From Stutzerimonas stutzeri (GTDB lineage: Bacteria; Pseudomonadota; Gammaproteobacteria; Pseudomonadales; Pseudomonadaceae): a stretch of DNA of 64,000 nucleotides. Position numbers and translations under genes: made by a program. Positions 48,279 to 59,155 of this stretch are shown piece after piece (position 1 is the stretch's first letter; each line of letters begins with the position of its first letter). The stretch lies in the NCBI RefSeq assembly GCF_002890895.1, contig NZ_POUL01000003.1:186001-250000 (forward strand), read 5' to 3'. The notes under the pieces were generated by a model. It saw nothing but the letters and a program-made list of their open reading frames with translations, ran no database searches and was not told where the DNA came from.

Positions 48279-49175
48279 ATGCCGGCTCAAGACGACCCCT
48301 TTATCGATCGGTTCCTCGACGCTCTTTGGCTCGAAAAAGGACTTTCGGACAACACCCGCGACGCCTATCGCAGCGATTTAGCGCTATTCAACGGCTGGCT
48401 GGGCGAGCGCAATGTGCGTCTTGTCGATGTGGGACGGGACGCCATTCTCGATCACCTCGCCTGGCGCCTGGCTAACGGCTACAAGGCTCGTTCAACCGCG
48501 CGGCTGTTGTCCGGGCTTCGCGGGTTCTATCGATTTCTGTTGCGCGAAGGCTTGATCATGGTCGATCCAACGCTGCGAGTGGATCTGCCGCAGTTGGGGC
48601 GGCCACTGCCCAAGGCGTTGTCGGAGACTGATGTCGAATCGCTGCTGTCGGCGCCGGATATCGGCGAGCCGCTGGGGCTACGCGACCGGGCGATGCTCGA
48701 AGTCCTCTATGCAACCGGGCTGCGGGTCACGGAGCTGATCGAACTTCGTCTTGAACAGATCAATCTTCGCCAGGGCGTCTTGCGTACCTTCGGTAAAGGA
48801 AACAAGGAGCGCCTGGTGCCTTTGGGCGAGGAGTCTATGCACTGGCTGGCACGCTATCTTCGCGACGCCCGTCACGAGCTGCTCAGTGGCAAGGCCAGCG
48901 ATGTGGTATTTCCAAGCCGACGAGGGGATCTGATGACAAGGCAGACGTTTTGGCATCGAGTCAAACAGCATGCCCGGCAGGCCGGAATAGCCGTGTCGAT
49001 CTCTCCCCACACACTGCGTCACGCATTTGCTACTCACCTGCTCAATCATGGAGCGGATCTTCGAACCGTGCAGATGCTCCTCGGCCACAGTGATCTGTCA
49101 ACTACGCAAATCTACACGCACATTGCCCGCGCCAGGCTGCAGGAACTCCACGCGCAACACCATCCGCGTGGTTGA
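48279..49175 (+). CDS. xerD: Tyrosine recombinase XerD
   Basis: Site-specific recombinase of 298 residues that with XerC resolves chromosome dimers at dif during division. The N-terminal core-binding domain starts FLDALWLEKGLSDNTRDAY; catalytic residues are Arg in ATGLRVTEL, Lys in FGKGNKERLVPL, HTLRHAFATH, LGHSDLSTTQIY with the nucleophile Tyr. ATG 48279 is chosen by family length although its ribosome site is weak; 48240 and 48207 are in-frame alternatives. It heads the conserved xerD-dsbC-hom-thrC order. No dif site seen here. Confidence 0.95.
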   Translation: MPAQDDPFIDRFLDALWLEKGLSDNTRDAYRSDLALFNGWLGERNVRLVDVGRDAILDHLAWRLANGYKARSTARLLSGLRGFYRFLLREGLIMVDPTLRVDLPQLGRPLPKALSETDVESLLSAPDIGEPLGLRDRAMLEVLYATGLRVTELIELRLEQINLRQGVLRTFGKGNKERLVPLGEESMHWLARYLRDARHELLSGKASDVVFPSRRGDLMTRQTFWHRVKQHARQAGIAVSISPHTLRHAFATHLLNHGADLRTVQMLLGHSDLSTTQIYTHIARARLQELHAQHHPRG

Positions 49176-49302
49176 GCGGCTGACGTTAGAAGATGCGGTG
49201 CAGACCACAAAGCCGATGAGCGAAGGTCTGCCGCCTGCAACAGGCGACAGGGGCTATGTTAATCTGCCGACCTTCCCTCGATCGAAGTCGCCAGGAGATT
49301 TC

Positions 49303-50028
49303 ATGCGCGTGAATCGTATTTTTGCTGCCGTTGCCCTGGGCCTCGCCAGCTCCGTTGTCCTGGCCGCTGACGCTGAACAGGCGATCCGTGAGTCGCTTAA
49401 CGCACTTCAACCCGATATGCCCATCGAGGCGATCGCCGAAAGCCCCATGAACGGCGTTTATCAGGTTCAGCTGAAGGGTGGGCGTCAGCTCTACGCGAGC
49501 GCGGACGGTCAGTTCCTGATTCAGGGCTATATGTATCAGTTCAAGGACGGCCAGGCGACCAACCTGACCGAGCAGGCGCAGAGCCGATCCGTTGCGAAAG
49601 CGATTGACGCAGTTCCAACCAGCGAGATGGTGGTTTTCTCGCCTGAAAATCCGAAGACTCATATTACTGTATTTACCGACACCGATTGCGGCTACTGCCA
49701 GAAGCTGCACAGTGAAGTACCGGAGCTGAACCGTCTTGGCGTCGAGGTTCGCTATATGGCCTTTCCGCGGCAGGGGATGGGCAGTCACGGTGCCAACACC
49801 CTGACCAGCGTATGGTGCGCAAAGGATCGTCAGGCTGCGATGAACAAAGCCAAGGCACGTGAGGATGTACCGGCCGCCAGCTGCGACAACCCGGTAGCCG
49901 AGCAGTATGAGTTAGGCCAGCTGATCGGTGTTCAGGGTACCCCGGCAATTATCCTCGCGGATGGCCAGATCATCCCTGGCTACCAGCCGGCGCCGCAGCT
50001 CGCGGAACTCGCTCTGAAAGCCAAGTAG
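49303..50028 (+). CDS. dsbC: Thiol:disulfide interchange protein DsbC
   Basis: Periplasmic disulfide isomerase of 241 residues. Signal peptide MRVNRIFAAVALGLASSVVL with AADA after it, an N-terminal dimerisation domain, and a thioredoxin fold with active site TDTDCGYCQKLH. The cis-proline loop is GVQGTPAIIL. ATG 49303 follows CCAGGAGATTT. Two further Cys (VWCAKDR and ASCDNP) form the usual structural disulfide. Longer frame into xerD is a shadow. Confidence 0.95.
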   Translation: MRVNRIFAAVALGLASSVVLAADAEQAIRESLNALQPDMPIEAIAESPMNGVYQVQLKGGRQLYASADGQFLIQGYMYQFKDGQATNLTEQAQSRSVAKAIDAVPTSEMVVFSPENPKTHITVFTDTDCGYCQKLHSEVPELNRLGVEVRYMAFPRQGMGSHGANTLTSVWCAKDRQAAMNKAKAREDVPAASCDNPVAEQYELGQLIGVQGTPAIILADGQIIPGYQPAPQLAELALKAK

Positions 50029-50034
50029 CCGCCT

Positions 50035-50066
50035 GGACAGCCTCTTCTGTCGCGAAGAGGCTGTCC
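50035..50066 (+). terminator. Stem-loop after dsbC
   Basis: 12-bp stem ggacagcctctt / aagaggctgtcc with an 8-nt loop seven bases after the stop. Only a short T stretch follows, so termination is probable but not certain. Confidence 0.55.
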
Positions 50067-50137
50067 ATTTCAGCTGCGGCTGAACTGTTTCCCCTCTCGT
50101 GTTCAAAGCCAGAAGGCATATCGAGGAGGTGGAGAAA

Positions 50138-50635
50138 ATGAAGCTCGAAGGTTCCTGTCATTGCAAGGCCGTTCGTTTTTCTGTGGAGTCGGCCGAACCC
50201 TATCCATTTATGCGCTGTTATTGCTCGATCTGTCGCAAAACGGCCGGAGCGGGCGGCTATGCGATCAATCTGGGTGGGGATCACCGGACGCTTACGGTGC
50301 AGGGCCGCGAAAACCTGAGCATCTATCAGGCGAGGATGGTCGATGCCAAAACCGGCGCGGTGCGTATCAGTGATGGGCAACGTCATTTCTGCAAGCTGTG
50401 TGGCAGCGCGCTCTGGTTGTGGGACCGGAACTGGCCAGATCTGGTGCATCCACATGCCTCGGCAATCGATAGCGACCTGCCGAGCCCGCCCGAGTCGACA
50501 CACCTGATGCTGGCGTCGAAGGCGTCGTGGGTCGAGCCGCAGCTGGGGCCAGACGATCGTTGCTTCGATGAGTATCCGGATGAGTCGCTTGCGCAGTGGC
50601 ACCAGCGGCAGGGGTTGCAGAGCAAGTCCAGCTAG
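50138..50635 (+). CDS. GFA (CENP-V-like) family protein
   Basis: Zinc-binding protein of 165 residues in the family of glutathione-dependent formaldehyde-activating enzyme: CHCKAVRF, CYCSICRKTAGA and FCKLCGSALW carry the zinc cysteines. Most members have no known reaction, so no function in formaldehyde metabolism is claimed. ATG 50138 is preceded by GGAGGTGGAG. It lies between dsbC and hom on the same strand; hom has its own promoter. Confidence 0.85.
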   Translation: MKLEGSCHCKAVRFSVESAEPYPFMRCYCSICRKTAGAGGYAINLGGDHRTLTVQGRENLSIYQARMVDAKTGAVRISDGQRHFCKLCGSALWLWDRNWPDLVHPHASAIDSDLPSPPESTHLMLASKASWVEPQLGPDDRCFDEYPDESLAQWHQRQGLQSKSS

Positions 50636-50661
50636 CCGCCGGTCCGCCAAGCGCTGCCGAT

Positions 50662-50690
50662 TTGACTAAAGCTCCTGTGCTTCGTAATGT
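50662..50690 (+). promoter_or_regulatory. Putative promoter for hom-thrC
   Basis: TTGACT and TAATGT with 17 bases between, 57 bases before the hom start. The -35 is near consensus, the -10 weak. Confidence 0.45.
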
Positions 50691-50747
50691 GCGACTCTTT
50701 TGTTCGGCCGCCGTGTAGGGCCGTCCGTTGGTAATGGGGAGTGCAAC

Positions 50748-52052
50748 TTGAAACCGGTGAAAGTTGGCATCTGTGGGCTGGGAACCGTCGGTGGCGGTAC
50801 CTTCAATGTGCTCGAGCGCAACGCAGCGGAAATCGCGCGCCGTGCTGGACGTGGAATCGAGGTCGCGCAGATTGCGGCTCGTCATGCGAACCCCAAGTGC
50901 AACACCGGTGACACCCCGATTACCGCCGATATCTTCGATGTCGCCAACAACCCCGAGATCGACATCGTCGTCGAGCTGATCGGGGGCTACACGTTAGCCC
51001 GCGAACTGGTGCTCAAGGCCATCGAGAACGGCAAGCATGTGGTCACGGCAAACAAGGCGCTGATCGCCGTGCATGGCAATGAGATCTTTGCCAAGGCGCG
51101 CGAGAAGGGCGTCATCGTAGCCTTCGAAGCCTCGGTAGCCGGCGGTATCCCGATCATCAAGGCTATTCGCGAAGGACTGGCGGGCAACCAGATCAATTGG
51201 CTCGCCGGTATCATCAACGGAACCGGTAACTTCATTCTTACCGAGATGCGGGAGAAAGGTCGGACCTTCGAGGACGTACTGAAGGAGGCTCAGGAGCTCG
51301 GTTATGCAGAGACCGATCCGACCTTCGACGTCGAAGGCATAGACGCCGCCCACAAGCTGACCATCCTTGCCTCCATTGCCTTCGGCGTGCCGCTGCAATT
51401 CGATAAGGCCTACACCGAAGGCATATCCAAGCTGACCACGGCTGACGTCAACTACGCCGAGGCGCTGGGCTACCGCATCAAGCACCTGGGCGTCGCGCGC
51501 AGCACTGCCTCAGGTATAGAGCTGCGCGTCCACCCTACGCTGATCCCGGCCGATCGCCTGATCGCCAACGTCAATGGCGTAATGAACGCGGTGATGGTCA
51601 ACGGTGATGCCGTCGGCTCGACCCTTTATTACGGCGCCGGTGCCGGCATGGAGCCGACGGCTTCGGCTGTGGTAGCGGACTTGGTGGATGTGGCCCGTGC
51701 GCTGACCACCGATCCGAACAACCGCGTCCCGCACCTGGCCTTTCAGCCGGATTCACTCTCTGCTCATCCGATCCTGCCGATCGGCGCTTGCGAAAGTGCC
51801 TATTACCTACGCATTCAGGCCAAGGATCGCCCGGGCGTATTGGCTCAGGTCGCCACTATTCTCTCGGAGCGTGGCATCAATATCGAATCGATCATGCAGA
51901 AGGAAGCCGAGGAGCAAGACGGGTTGGTTCCGGTCATCCTGGTCACGCATCGAGTGGTCGAGCAGCGAATCGACGACGCCATCGCAGCACTTGAAGCGCT
52001 TGCCGACGTGGTGGGCAACGTGGTGCGGATTCGTGTCGAGCAATTGAACTAA
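50748..52052 (+). CDS. hom: Homoserine dehydrogenase
   Basis: Reduces aspartate semialdehyde to homoserine, leading to threonine, methionine and isoleucine. The protein has 434 residues: NAD(P)-binding GICGLGTVGGGTF at the start, catalytic core with ANKALIAVHG and YAETDPTFDVEGIDAAHK, and a C-terminal ACT domain (YYLRIQAKDRPGVLAQVATI) for feedback control. The start is TTG 50748 with GGGAG eight bases upstream, giving MKPVKVGICG, the usual pseudomonad N-terminus. thrC follows after 59 bases. Confidence 0.95.
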   Translation: MKPVKVGICGLGTVGGGTFNVLERNAAEIARRAGRGIEVAQIAARHANPKCNTGDTPITADIFDVANNPEIDIVVELIGGYTLARELVLKAIENGKHVVTANKALIAVHGNEIFAKAREKGVIVAFEASVAGGIPIIKAIREGLAGNQINWLAGIINGTGNFILTEMREKGRTFEDVLKEAQELGYAETDPTFDVEGIDAAHKLTILASIAFGVPLQFDKAYTEGISKLTTADVNYAEALGYRIKHLGVARSTASGIELRVHPTLIPADRLIANVNGVMNAVMVNGDAVGSTLYYGAGAGMEPTASAVVADLVDVARALTTDPNNRVPHLAFQPDSLSAHPILPIGACESAYYLRIQAKDRPGVLAQVATILSERGINIESIMQKEAEEQDGLVPVILVTHRVVEQRIDDAIAALEALADVVGNVVRIRVEQLN

Positions 52053-52111
52053 CTCAGCAACGTCGGGCTGCTCTGGCGGCCCGCAGTCAGCGTCCAACGT
52101 AGGTTTGAACA

Positions 52112-53521
52112 ATGCGCTACATCAGTACCCGTGGCCAGGCGCCCGCCCTGAATTTCGAAGACGTGCTGCTTGCCGGGTTGGCCAGCGACGGCGGTTTATA
52201 CGTGCCGGAAAACCTGCCGCGTTTCACCGTCGAGGAAATCGCATCCTGGTCTGGGCTGCCCTACCACGAGCTGGCGTTCAAGGTGATGCGCCCGTTTGTT
52301 ACCGGCAGCATTCCGGATGCTGACTTCAAGCAGATCCTGGAAGAAACCTACGGCGTGTTTGCCCATAGTGCGGTCGCACCGCTGCGCCAGCTGGACAGCA
52401 ACGAGTGGGTGCTCGAACTCTTCCATGGCCCGACACTGGCGTTCAAAGACTTCGCCCTGCAGCTGCTGGGTCGGCTGCTCGACTATGTGCTGGCCAAGCG
52501 CGGTGAGCGCGTAGTGATAATCGGCGCCACATCGGGCGATACCGGCTCGGCAGCGATCGAAGGCTGCCGCCGTTGTGACAACGTGGATATCTTCATCCTC
52601 CACCCGCATAACCGGGTCTCCGAAGTGCAGCGTCGGCAGATGACGACCATCTTCGGCGACAACATCCACAACATCGCTATCGAAGGCAACTTCGATGACT
52701 GCCAGGAAATGGTCAAGGACAGCTTCGCTGACCAAGGCTTCCTCAAGGGTACGCGGCTGGTAGCGGTCAACTCGATCAACTGGGCCCGGATCATGGCTCA
52801 GATTGTTTACTACTTCCATGCGGCGCTGCAGCTAGGCGGTCCGGCCCGTTCGGTGGCGTTTTCCGTTCCGACCGGAAACTTCGGCGATATCTTCGCGGGC
52901 TACCTGGCGCGCAACATGGGTCTGCCAATCAGTCAGCTGGTGGTGGCGACCAACCGAAATGACATCCTCCACCGTTTCATGAGTGGCAACCGCTACGACA
53001 AGGACACACTGCACCCGTCGCTGTCGCCCTCCATGGACATCATGGTGTCCTCCAACTTCGAGCGTTTGCTGTTCGATTTGCACGGCCGTAACGGCGCTGC
53101 GGTCGCCGAACTGATGAGCGCATTCAAGGCCAGCGGCAAGTTGTCTGTCGAGGAGGAGCGCTGGATCGAGGCGCGCAAGCTGTTCGATTCGCTGGCCGTA
53201 GACGATGCACAGACCTGCAAGACTATCGCTGAGGTGTTCACCAAGACCGGCGAGCTGCTCGATCCGCACACGGCGATTGGCGTCTATGCTGCGCGCGAGT
53301 GTCGCCGCAGCCTGGCGACACCTATGGTTACACTGGGAACGGCTCATCCGGTCAAGTTTCCTGAAGCGGTGGAGAAGGCCGGGGTTGGCAAGGCGCTGGA
53401 GTTGCCAGCGCATCTGGCTGACCTGTTCGAGCGTCCGGAGCGTTGCACTGTGCTGAAGAATGATCTGAAAGCCATGCAGGCGTTCGTCAGCGAACATGGC
53501 AATCGCGGCAAGCCGCTGTAA
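52112..53521 (+). CDS. thrC: Threonine synthase
   Basis: PLP enzyme of 469 residues making threonine from phosphohomoserine, the longer type II class. MRYISTRGQAPALNFEDVLL at the N-terminus, PLP lysine in LAFKDFALQ, and phosphate cradle TSGDTGSAAIEG. Cotranscribed with hom; a terminator closes the unit at 53540. Confidence 0.96.
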   Translation: MRYISTRGQAPALNFEDVLLAGLASDGGLYVPENLPRFTVEEIASWSGLPYHELAFKVMRPFVTGSIPDADFKQILEETYGVFAHSAVAPLRQLDSNEWVLELFHGPTLAFKDFALQLLGRLLDYVLAKRGERVVIIGATSGDTGSAAIEGCRRCDNVDIFILHPHNRVSEVQRRQMTTIFGDNIHNIAIEGNFDDCQEMVKDSFADQGFLKGTRLVAVNSINWARIMAQIVYYFHAALQLGGPARSVAFSVPTGNFGDIFAGYLARNMGLPISQLVVATNRNDILHRFMSGNRYDKDTLHPSLSPSMDIMVSSNFERLLFDLHGRNGAAVAELMSAFKASGKLSVEEERWIEARKLFDSLAVDDAQTCKTIAEVFTKTGELLDPHTAIGVYAARECRRSLATPMVTLGTAHPVKFPEAVEKAGVGKALELPAHLADLFERPERCTVLKNDLKAMQAFVSEHGNRGKPL

Positions 53522-53539
53522 GCGACCAGCAGTAACAAG

Positions 53540-53568
53540 AAAGGCCAGTCTCACGACTGGCCTTTTTT
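53540..53568. terminator. Terminator between thrC and rnt
   Basis: Stem aaaggccagtc / gactggccttt with a 4-nt loop and six T; converging genes share it. Confidence 0.92.
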
Positions 53569-53595
53569 CGTTACGGGCGAAGGACGATGCCGAGA

Positions 53596-54270
53596 TTACT
53601 CGTCGAACTCTTCCCAGCCGCCCATTTCCCTCCAGCGATTGACTATGCCGCAGAACAGCTCGGCGGTCTTTTCTGTGTCATAACGCGCAGAATGTGCTTC
53701 GCGTCCGTCAAAGTCGATGCCGGCTGCCTGGCAAGCCTTTGCGAGAACGGTCTGGCCATAGGCGAGGCCGGCCAGCGTCGCGGTGTCGAAGCTGGAGAAC
53801 GGGTGAAACGGATTGCGCTTGATGTCGCAGCGGGCAATCGCCGCGTTCAGAAAACCGAGATCGAAGCTGCTGTTGTGACCGACCAGAATGGCGCGTTTGC
53901 AGCCGGCTGACTTCACTGCTTTGCGCACGCTGCGGATGATCTCGTTCATCGCCTGCGATTCGGGGACCGCCATGCGCAGCGGGTGGTCGAGCTTGATGCC
54001 GGTGAACTCCAATGCGGCCGCCTCGATATTGGCGCCGGCGAAAGGTTCGACACGGAAGAAGAGGGTGTCCTGCGGGTAAAGCAGACCTTGCTCATCCATG
54101 CCGATAGTCACGGCGGCGATTTCCAGCAGTGCGTCTGTGGCGCAGTTGAATCCACCGCACTCCACGTCGACAACGACTGGCAGGAAGCCGCGAAAGCGTC
54201 TCGCCATAGGCGAGCGCGGCTTGCCTGGTTGGTTGCCTTCCAGCTCGTCGTCAAACTGATCGTCGCTCAT
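53596..54270 (-). CDS. rnt: Ribonuclease T
   Basis: DEDDh exoribonuclease of 224 residues that trims tRNA 3' ends and 23S rRNA. Motif [12 protein letters not shown], motif [12 protein letters not shown], motif [16 protein letters not shown] 54268-54270 overlaps the pyrC stop by four bases, so the two are coupled. A longer frame upstream lies inside pyrC. Confidence 0.95.
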   Translation of the reverse strand: MSDDQFDDELEGNQPGKPRSPMARRFRGFLPVVVDVECGGFNCATDALLEIAAVTIGMDEQGLLYPQDTLFFRVEPFAGANIEAAALEFTGIKLDHPLRMAVPESQAMNEIIRSVRKAVKSAGCKRAILVGHNSSFDLGFLNAAIARCDIKRNPFHPFSSFDTATLAGLAYGQTVLAKACQAAGIDFDGREAHSARYDTEKTAELFCGIVNRWREMGGWEEFDE

Positions 54271-55310
54271 GCTTCTGCCTCCAGCCGCCACTGCAGGGTT
54301 TCGCCTGCACGCAAGGGCACGACGTTGTGCTCCCCGAACGGCAGGTTGGCCGGCACGCTCCAAGACTCGCGGATCAAAGTGATGGTGTCGGTGTTGCGCG
54401 GCAGACCATAGAAGTCGGCGCCGAAGTGGCTGGCAAAGGCTTCCAGACGATTCAGTGCGCCGCGCTGCTCAAAGGCCTCGGCATAGAGTTCGATCGCAGC
54501 AAACGCGGTGTAGCAACCGGCGCAACCGCAGGCGTTTTCCTTGGCATGTTGGGCGTGCGGCGCCGAGTCGGTGCCGAGAAAAAACTTCGGGTTCCCGCTG
54601 GTAGCCGCATCGAGCAACGCTTCCTGATGAACGTTGCGCTTGAGAATGGGCAAACAGAAAAAGTGCGGGCGGATGCCGCCCACCAGCATGTGGTTGCGGT
54701 TGTAGAGCAAGTGGTGAGCCGTGATGGTGGCCCCGACATTGCTGCTGGCAGCCTCGACGAACTGCACTGCGTCGCGCGTGGTGATGTGCTCGAACACCAC
54801 CTTGAGGCTCGGGAAGCGCTCGGTGACGCGGCTGAGCTGCTCATCAATGAAGTACTTTTCGCGATCGAAGATGTCAATTTCCGAGCGCGTCACTTCGCCA
54901 TGGACCAACAACGGCAAGCCAACCTCGGCCATGGTCTCGAGCACCGGGAAGATGTTGTCGATGCGGGTGACGCCTGATGCCGAATTGGTGGTGGCCCCGG
55001 CCGGATAAAGCTTGGCGGCGAACACGTAACCACTGGCTTTGGCGGCGCGCACATCTTCGGGCTGCGTGCCGTCGGTGAGGTAGAGCACCATCAGTGGCTC
55101 AAAGGCGCTGCCAGCAGGGCGGGCGGCAAGGATGCGCTGGCGATAGCTGTCCGCCTCGCTAGCATTTCGGACCGGCGGGACCAGGTTCGGCATGATGATG
55201 GCGCGCGCGAACTGGCGTGCAGCGTCTGCCACGGTGTGTGGCAGCGCTGCGCCGTCGCGCAGGTGGATGTGCCAGTCGTCGGGGCGCAGTAATGTCAGTC
55301 GGTCGGACAT
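54267..55310 (-). CDS. pyrC: Dihydroorotase
   Basis: Zinc enzyme of 347 residues for the third step of pyrimidine synthesis. [20 protein letters not shown] holds the HxH metal pair; the carbamylated Lys lies in [13 protein letters not shown]; the later His residues are in HITTRDAV and [10 protein letters not shown]. Short class, like E. coli PyrC. The gene order rnt-pyrC-motY-argG matches P. aeruginosa from memory. Confidence 0.96.
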   Translation of the reverse strand: MSDRLTLLRPDDWHIHLRDGAALPHTVADAARQFARAIIMPNLVPPVRNASEADSYRQRILAARPAGSAFEPLMVLYLTDGTQPEDVRAAKASGYVFAAKLYPAGATTNSASGVTRIDNIFPVLETMAEVGLPLLVHGEVTRSEIDIFDREKYFIDEQLSRVTERFPSLKVVFEHITTRDAVQFVEAASSNVGATITAHHLLYNRNHMLVGGIRPHFFCLPILKRNVHQEALLDAATSGNPKFFLGTDSAPHAQHAKENACGCAGCYTAFAAIELYAEAFEQRGALNRLEAFASHFGADFYGLPRNTDTITLIRESWSVPANLPFGEHNVVPLRAGETLQWRLEAEA

Positions 55311-55434
55311 GCAGAGTTCCAGGCGGTAAAACGTGCGGGAATGCTACCGGAAACGTGGGAAAAAATCGCTGCAGGCGGGACGTTGCCATGCAACGGGCGA
55401 TGATGCGGTGGGCACGACCTGGGCCGCGGCGGGT

Positions 55435-55461
55435 TCAAGTTTTCGGGGTAGGCACCGATAC
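55435..55461 (+). promoter_or_regulatory. Sigma-28 (FliA) type promoter for motY
   Basis: TCAAGTTT, 11 bases, then ACCGATAC. This follows the flagellar sigma-28 pattern TCAAGTTT-N11-GCCGATAA with two mismatches in the -10. It lies 33 bases before GTG 55495, so the upstream ATG at 55471 would be almost at the transcript start. Confidence 0.7.
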
Positions 55462-55494
55462 CCCGGTTGAATGTCGTTCACCGTGGAGCCCTAC

Positions 55495-56388
55495 GTGCGC
55501 TTGCGCCTTCTTGTGATTGCCTGTCTGTTGGCTTCTCCAGCCAATGCCCTCACGTTCCAGACTCGTCTGGAGCGTGCGCAGTGGCAGGTGGAAGGCGATC
55601 AGTTCGAGTGTCGGTTAACGCAGCCGGTCGCAGGGTTTGGATCGGGAGAGTTCGTACGGCGAGCGGGCGAGCAACCAACTTTTCGCTTGCAGTCGCCGGA
55701 TCGCTGGCTTGGCAACGGTTCAGCCACGCTGCTGGCGGCAGCCGCGCCCTGGCAGCCGAGCCGTGGCGATATCAATCTCGGATTGGTTTCCGTAGTCGGC
55801 GGCGATATTCCGTTCAACAGCACCTACCTGCAAGCCGGCCGCCTGTTGAGTGGTCTTCTCGAAGGCCGCAGCCCGGTGGTGCGTCACCGGACCCGGCTTG
55901 GTGGTGATGCGCTGGAAGTGCGACTGTTGCCAGTGCGCTTTGGCAAAGCCTATGAGGACTTTCGCAGCTGTGCGGCCAAGCTGCTGCCGGTCAACTTCGA
56001 GCAGATTCGCACGTCGCAGGTTGGATTCCCCGCCGGTGACGTCGCGCTCGACGCGTTGGGCCAGGCCAAGCTCGACATCATTCTGCAGTTCCTCAAGGCC
56101 GACCCCAGCGTCAATCGCATCCAGCTCGATGGTCACTCTGATAACAGCGGCAACCGGCTGACCAATCGCGACCTGTCCCGTCGCCGGGCGCTGGCGGTGG
56201 AAGAGTATCTGATAGGCAATGGGGTTCCCAAGGAACAGATTACGCTGCGCTTTCACGGCGAACGCTACCCCATCGTTCCCAATAGCAGCGAGGCCAACCG
56301 GGCCAAGAACCGGCGGGTGACTCTGCGTCTGGAGCGCGGGCCGGCGACCACCACCGCGGCAGCAGAGGGCGGTACACCTTCGTCCTGA
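55495..56388 (+). CDS. motY: MotY-like OmpA family flagellar stator protein
   Basis: Periplasmic protein of 297 residues that in pseudomonads and vibrios forms the T ring and anchors stators. A signal peptide ([18 protein letters not shown]) precedes the MotY N-terminal domain; residues 170-290 are an OmpA peptidoglycan-binding domain ([21 protein letters not shown] and NRRVTLRLE). I prefer GTG 55495 over ATG 55471: GGAG is six bases before it, and the sigma-28 promoter leaves no leader for 55471. No other flagellar gene is near. Confidence 0.87.
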   Translation: MRLRLLVIACLLASPANALTFQTRLERAQWQVEGDQFECRLTQPVAGFGSGEFVRRAGEQPTFRLQSPDRWLGNGSATLLAAAAPWQPSRGDINLGLVSVVGGDIPFNSTYLQAGRLLSGLLEGRSPVVRHRTRLGGDALEVRLLPVRFGKAYEDFRSCAAKLLPVNFEQIRTSQVGFPAGDVALDALGQAKLDIILQFLKADPSVNRIQLDGHSDNSGNRLTNRDLSRRRALAVEEYLIGNGVPKEQITLRFHGERYPIVPNSSEANRAKNRRVTLRLERGPATTTAAAEGGTPSS

Positions 56389-56474
56389 AGGCGAGCGGCG
56401 CTTACGCCCCTGTAAAACAAACGTCGCGACCAGTAGAATCCCCGCTTTCCTTACAATCCCGGGAGTGGATGGCA

Positions 56475-57692
<1,218 letters not shown>

Positions 57693-57715
57693 TAGAGACT
57701 GCTACGCAGCCTGAC

Positions 57716-57744
57716 CATAACCCCGGCCGCGAGCCGGGGTTATG
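57716..57744 (+). terminator. Stem-loop after argG
   Basis: 12-bp perfect stem (cataaccccggc / gccggggttatg) with a 5-nt loop. It is 31 bases before gloA and lacks a long T run, so it may reduce rather than stop transcription into gloA. Confidence 0.65.
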
Positions 57745-57775
57745 CTTTATGCACCGCTGATTAGGAGAGATACCC

Positions 57776-58168
57776 ATGAGACTGCTGCATACCATGCTGC
57801 GAGTGGGCGATATGGAGCGATCCATCGCCTTTTATACCGAAGTGCTGGGCATGACGCTGCTGCGCCGCAAGGATTACCCGGAAGGCAAGTTCACTCTGGC
57901 ATTTGTGGGCTACGGTGACGAAGCACATAACAGCGTGCTGGAGCTGACCCACAACTGGGGCGTCGAGAAGTATGACCTGGGAGACGGTTACGGCCATATC
58001 GCGCTGGAGGTCGAAGACGTCTACAAAGCCTGCGAGGATATCCGTAGTCGAGGCGGCAAGATCACCCGCGAGCCGGGGCCGATGAAACATGGCACCAGCA
58101 TCCTGGCGTTCATCGAAGACCCGGATGGCTACAAGGTCGAGCTGCTATCGCCCTCGCGACGCGACTGA
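57776..58168 (+). CDS. gloA: Lactoylglutathione lyase (glyoxalase I)
   Basis: Detoxifies methylglyoxal as the glutathione hemithioacetal; 130 residues. Metal ligands of the family are in LHTMLRV (His), VLELTHN (Glu), GHIALEV (His) and YKVELLSP (Glu). The length without the N-terminal extension is typical of the nickel-type short enzymes. ATG follows TAGGAGAGATACCC. Confidence 0.96.
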   Translation: MRLLHTMLRVGDMERSIAFYTEVLGMTLLRRKDYPEGKFTLAFVGYGDEAHNSVLELTHNWGVEKYDLGDGYGHIALEVEDVYKACEDIRSRGGKITREPGPMKHGTSILAFIEDPDGYKVELLSPSRRD

Positions 58169-58177
58169 TTCGGTGCA

Positions 58178-58203
58178 AAAAAGCCCCTGCGACGGGGCTT
58201 TTT
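58178..58203. terminator. Terminator between gloA and the small acidic gene
   Basis: Stem aaaaagcccc / ggggcttttt with a 6-nt loop, flanked by A and T runs, serving both converging genes. Confidence 0.9.
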
Positions 58204-58207
58204 CAGT

Positions 58208-58387
58208 TCAGAGGTCGAAGTCGAACTCGTTGAGTTGCTTCTGCAAACGACGCTCTTCGAGCAGGTTGTCGATGATCCGGCGTTTGGTCAGATTGGTCTT
58301 CGCGACCTCTGCCGGAGTCTCGGCGGTATCATCGTCATCCTCGGCGACGAAGTCGTCTTCAATCTGAATATCTTCTTTCTCGGACAC
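58208..58387 (-). CDS. Small acidic protein (PA3496-like)
   Basis: Protein of 59 residues with a strongly acidic N-terminal half (IEDDFVAEDDDDTAE) and a basic helical C-terminal half (KTNLTKRRIIDNLLEERRL). It resembles the PA3496 family, described in databases as putative envelope integrity proteins, from memory. I chose GTG 58385-58387 (MSEKED) because GAGAGA lies before it; GTG 58394-58396 touches the ribosome box. It precedes nth, also minus strand, with a gap of 109 bases. Confidence 0.7.
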   Translation of the reverse strand: MSEKEDIQIEDDFVAEDDDDTAETPAEVAKTNLTKRRIIDNLLEERRLQKQLNEFDFDL

Positions 58388-58496
58388 TTCTCTCACTCCA
58401 CGGCTAAGGCGCGCTGTTGGCGCACCTTATAGCGACAAAAGTGAAGGCCGTAAAAAAGATTTTTTCAATCAGGCGATAGGTTTTCTGCTGGGGCGC

Positions 58497-59135
58497 TCAA
58501 TCGTCAGAGGTCTTGTGCTTGTATTCGCAGAGATCCTCGATACGGCAACTGCCGCATTGCGGCTTGCGCGCCTTGCAGACGTAGCGCCCGTGCAGGATCA
58601 ACCAGTGATGGGCGTCCAGGAGGTAATCCTTCGGCACGAATTTGACCAGTTTGCGCTCGACCTCGAGCACGTTCTTGCCGGGCGCAATTTTGGTGCGGTT
58701 GGCAACACGGAAGATGTGGGTGTCGACTGCCATGGTGAATTGGCGAAACGCCGTGTTCAGCACCACATTGGCCGTTTTGCGGCCAACGCCCGGTAGCGCC
58801 TCGAGGGCCTCACGGTTATCAGGCACCTGGCTGTCGTGTTGTTCGATCAGGATGCGGCAGGTCTCAAGAACGTTCTTGGCTTTGCTTGGATAAAGCCCGA
58901 TGGTCTTGATGTAGCTGCACAGGCCGTCATAGCCGAGCGCATAGATGGCCTCGGGGGTGTTGGCGACAGGGTAAAGTTTGGCCGTTGCCTTGTTGACGCC
59001 CACGTCGGTGGCCTGGGCCGAGAGGATCACGGCAATCAAGAGCTCGAACGGAGTGCTGTAGGCCAGTTCGGTCTTCGGCTCCGGGTTGTCCGCATGAAAC
59101 CGGCGGAAGATCTCCAGGCGTTTGGCCGCGTTCAT
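58497..59135 (-). CDS. nth: Endonuclease III
   Basis: DNA glycosylase/lyase of 212 residues for oxidised pyrimidines. Helix-hairpin-helix and catalytic region LPGVGRKTANVVLNTAF with Asp in AVDTHIFRV; the 4Fe-4S cluster loop is CKARKPQCGSCRIEDLC. It is the last gene after rnfC-D-G-E, 20 bases after rnfE, a well-known linkage. Confidence 0.97.
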   Translation of the reverse strand: MNAAKRLEIFRRFHADNPEPKTELAYSTPFELLIAVILSAQATDVGVNKATAKLYPVANTPEAIYALGYDGLCSYIKTIGLYPSKAKNVLETCRILIEQHDSQVPDNREALEALPGVGRKTANVVLNTAFRQFTMAVDTHIFRVANRTKIAPGKNVLEVERKLVKFVPKDYLLDAHHWLILHGRYVCKARKPQCGSCRIEDLCEYKHKTSDD

Positions 59136-59155
59136 TTACCGCGCTCCATCCAGCA

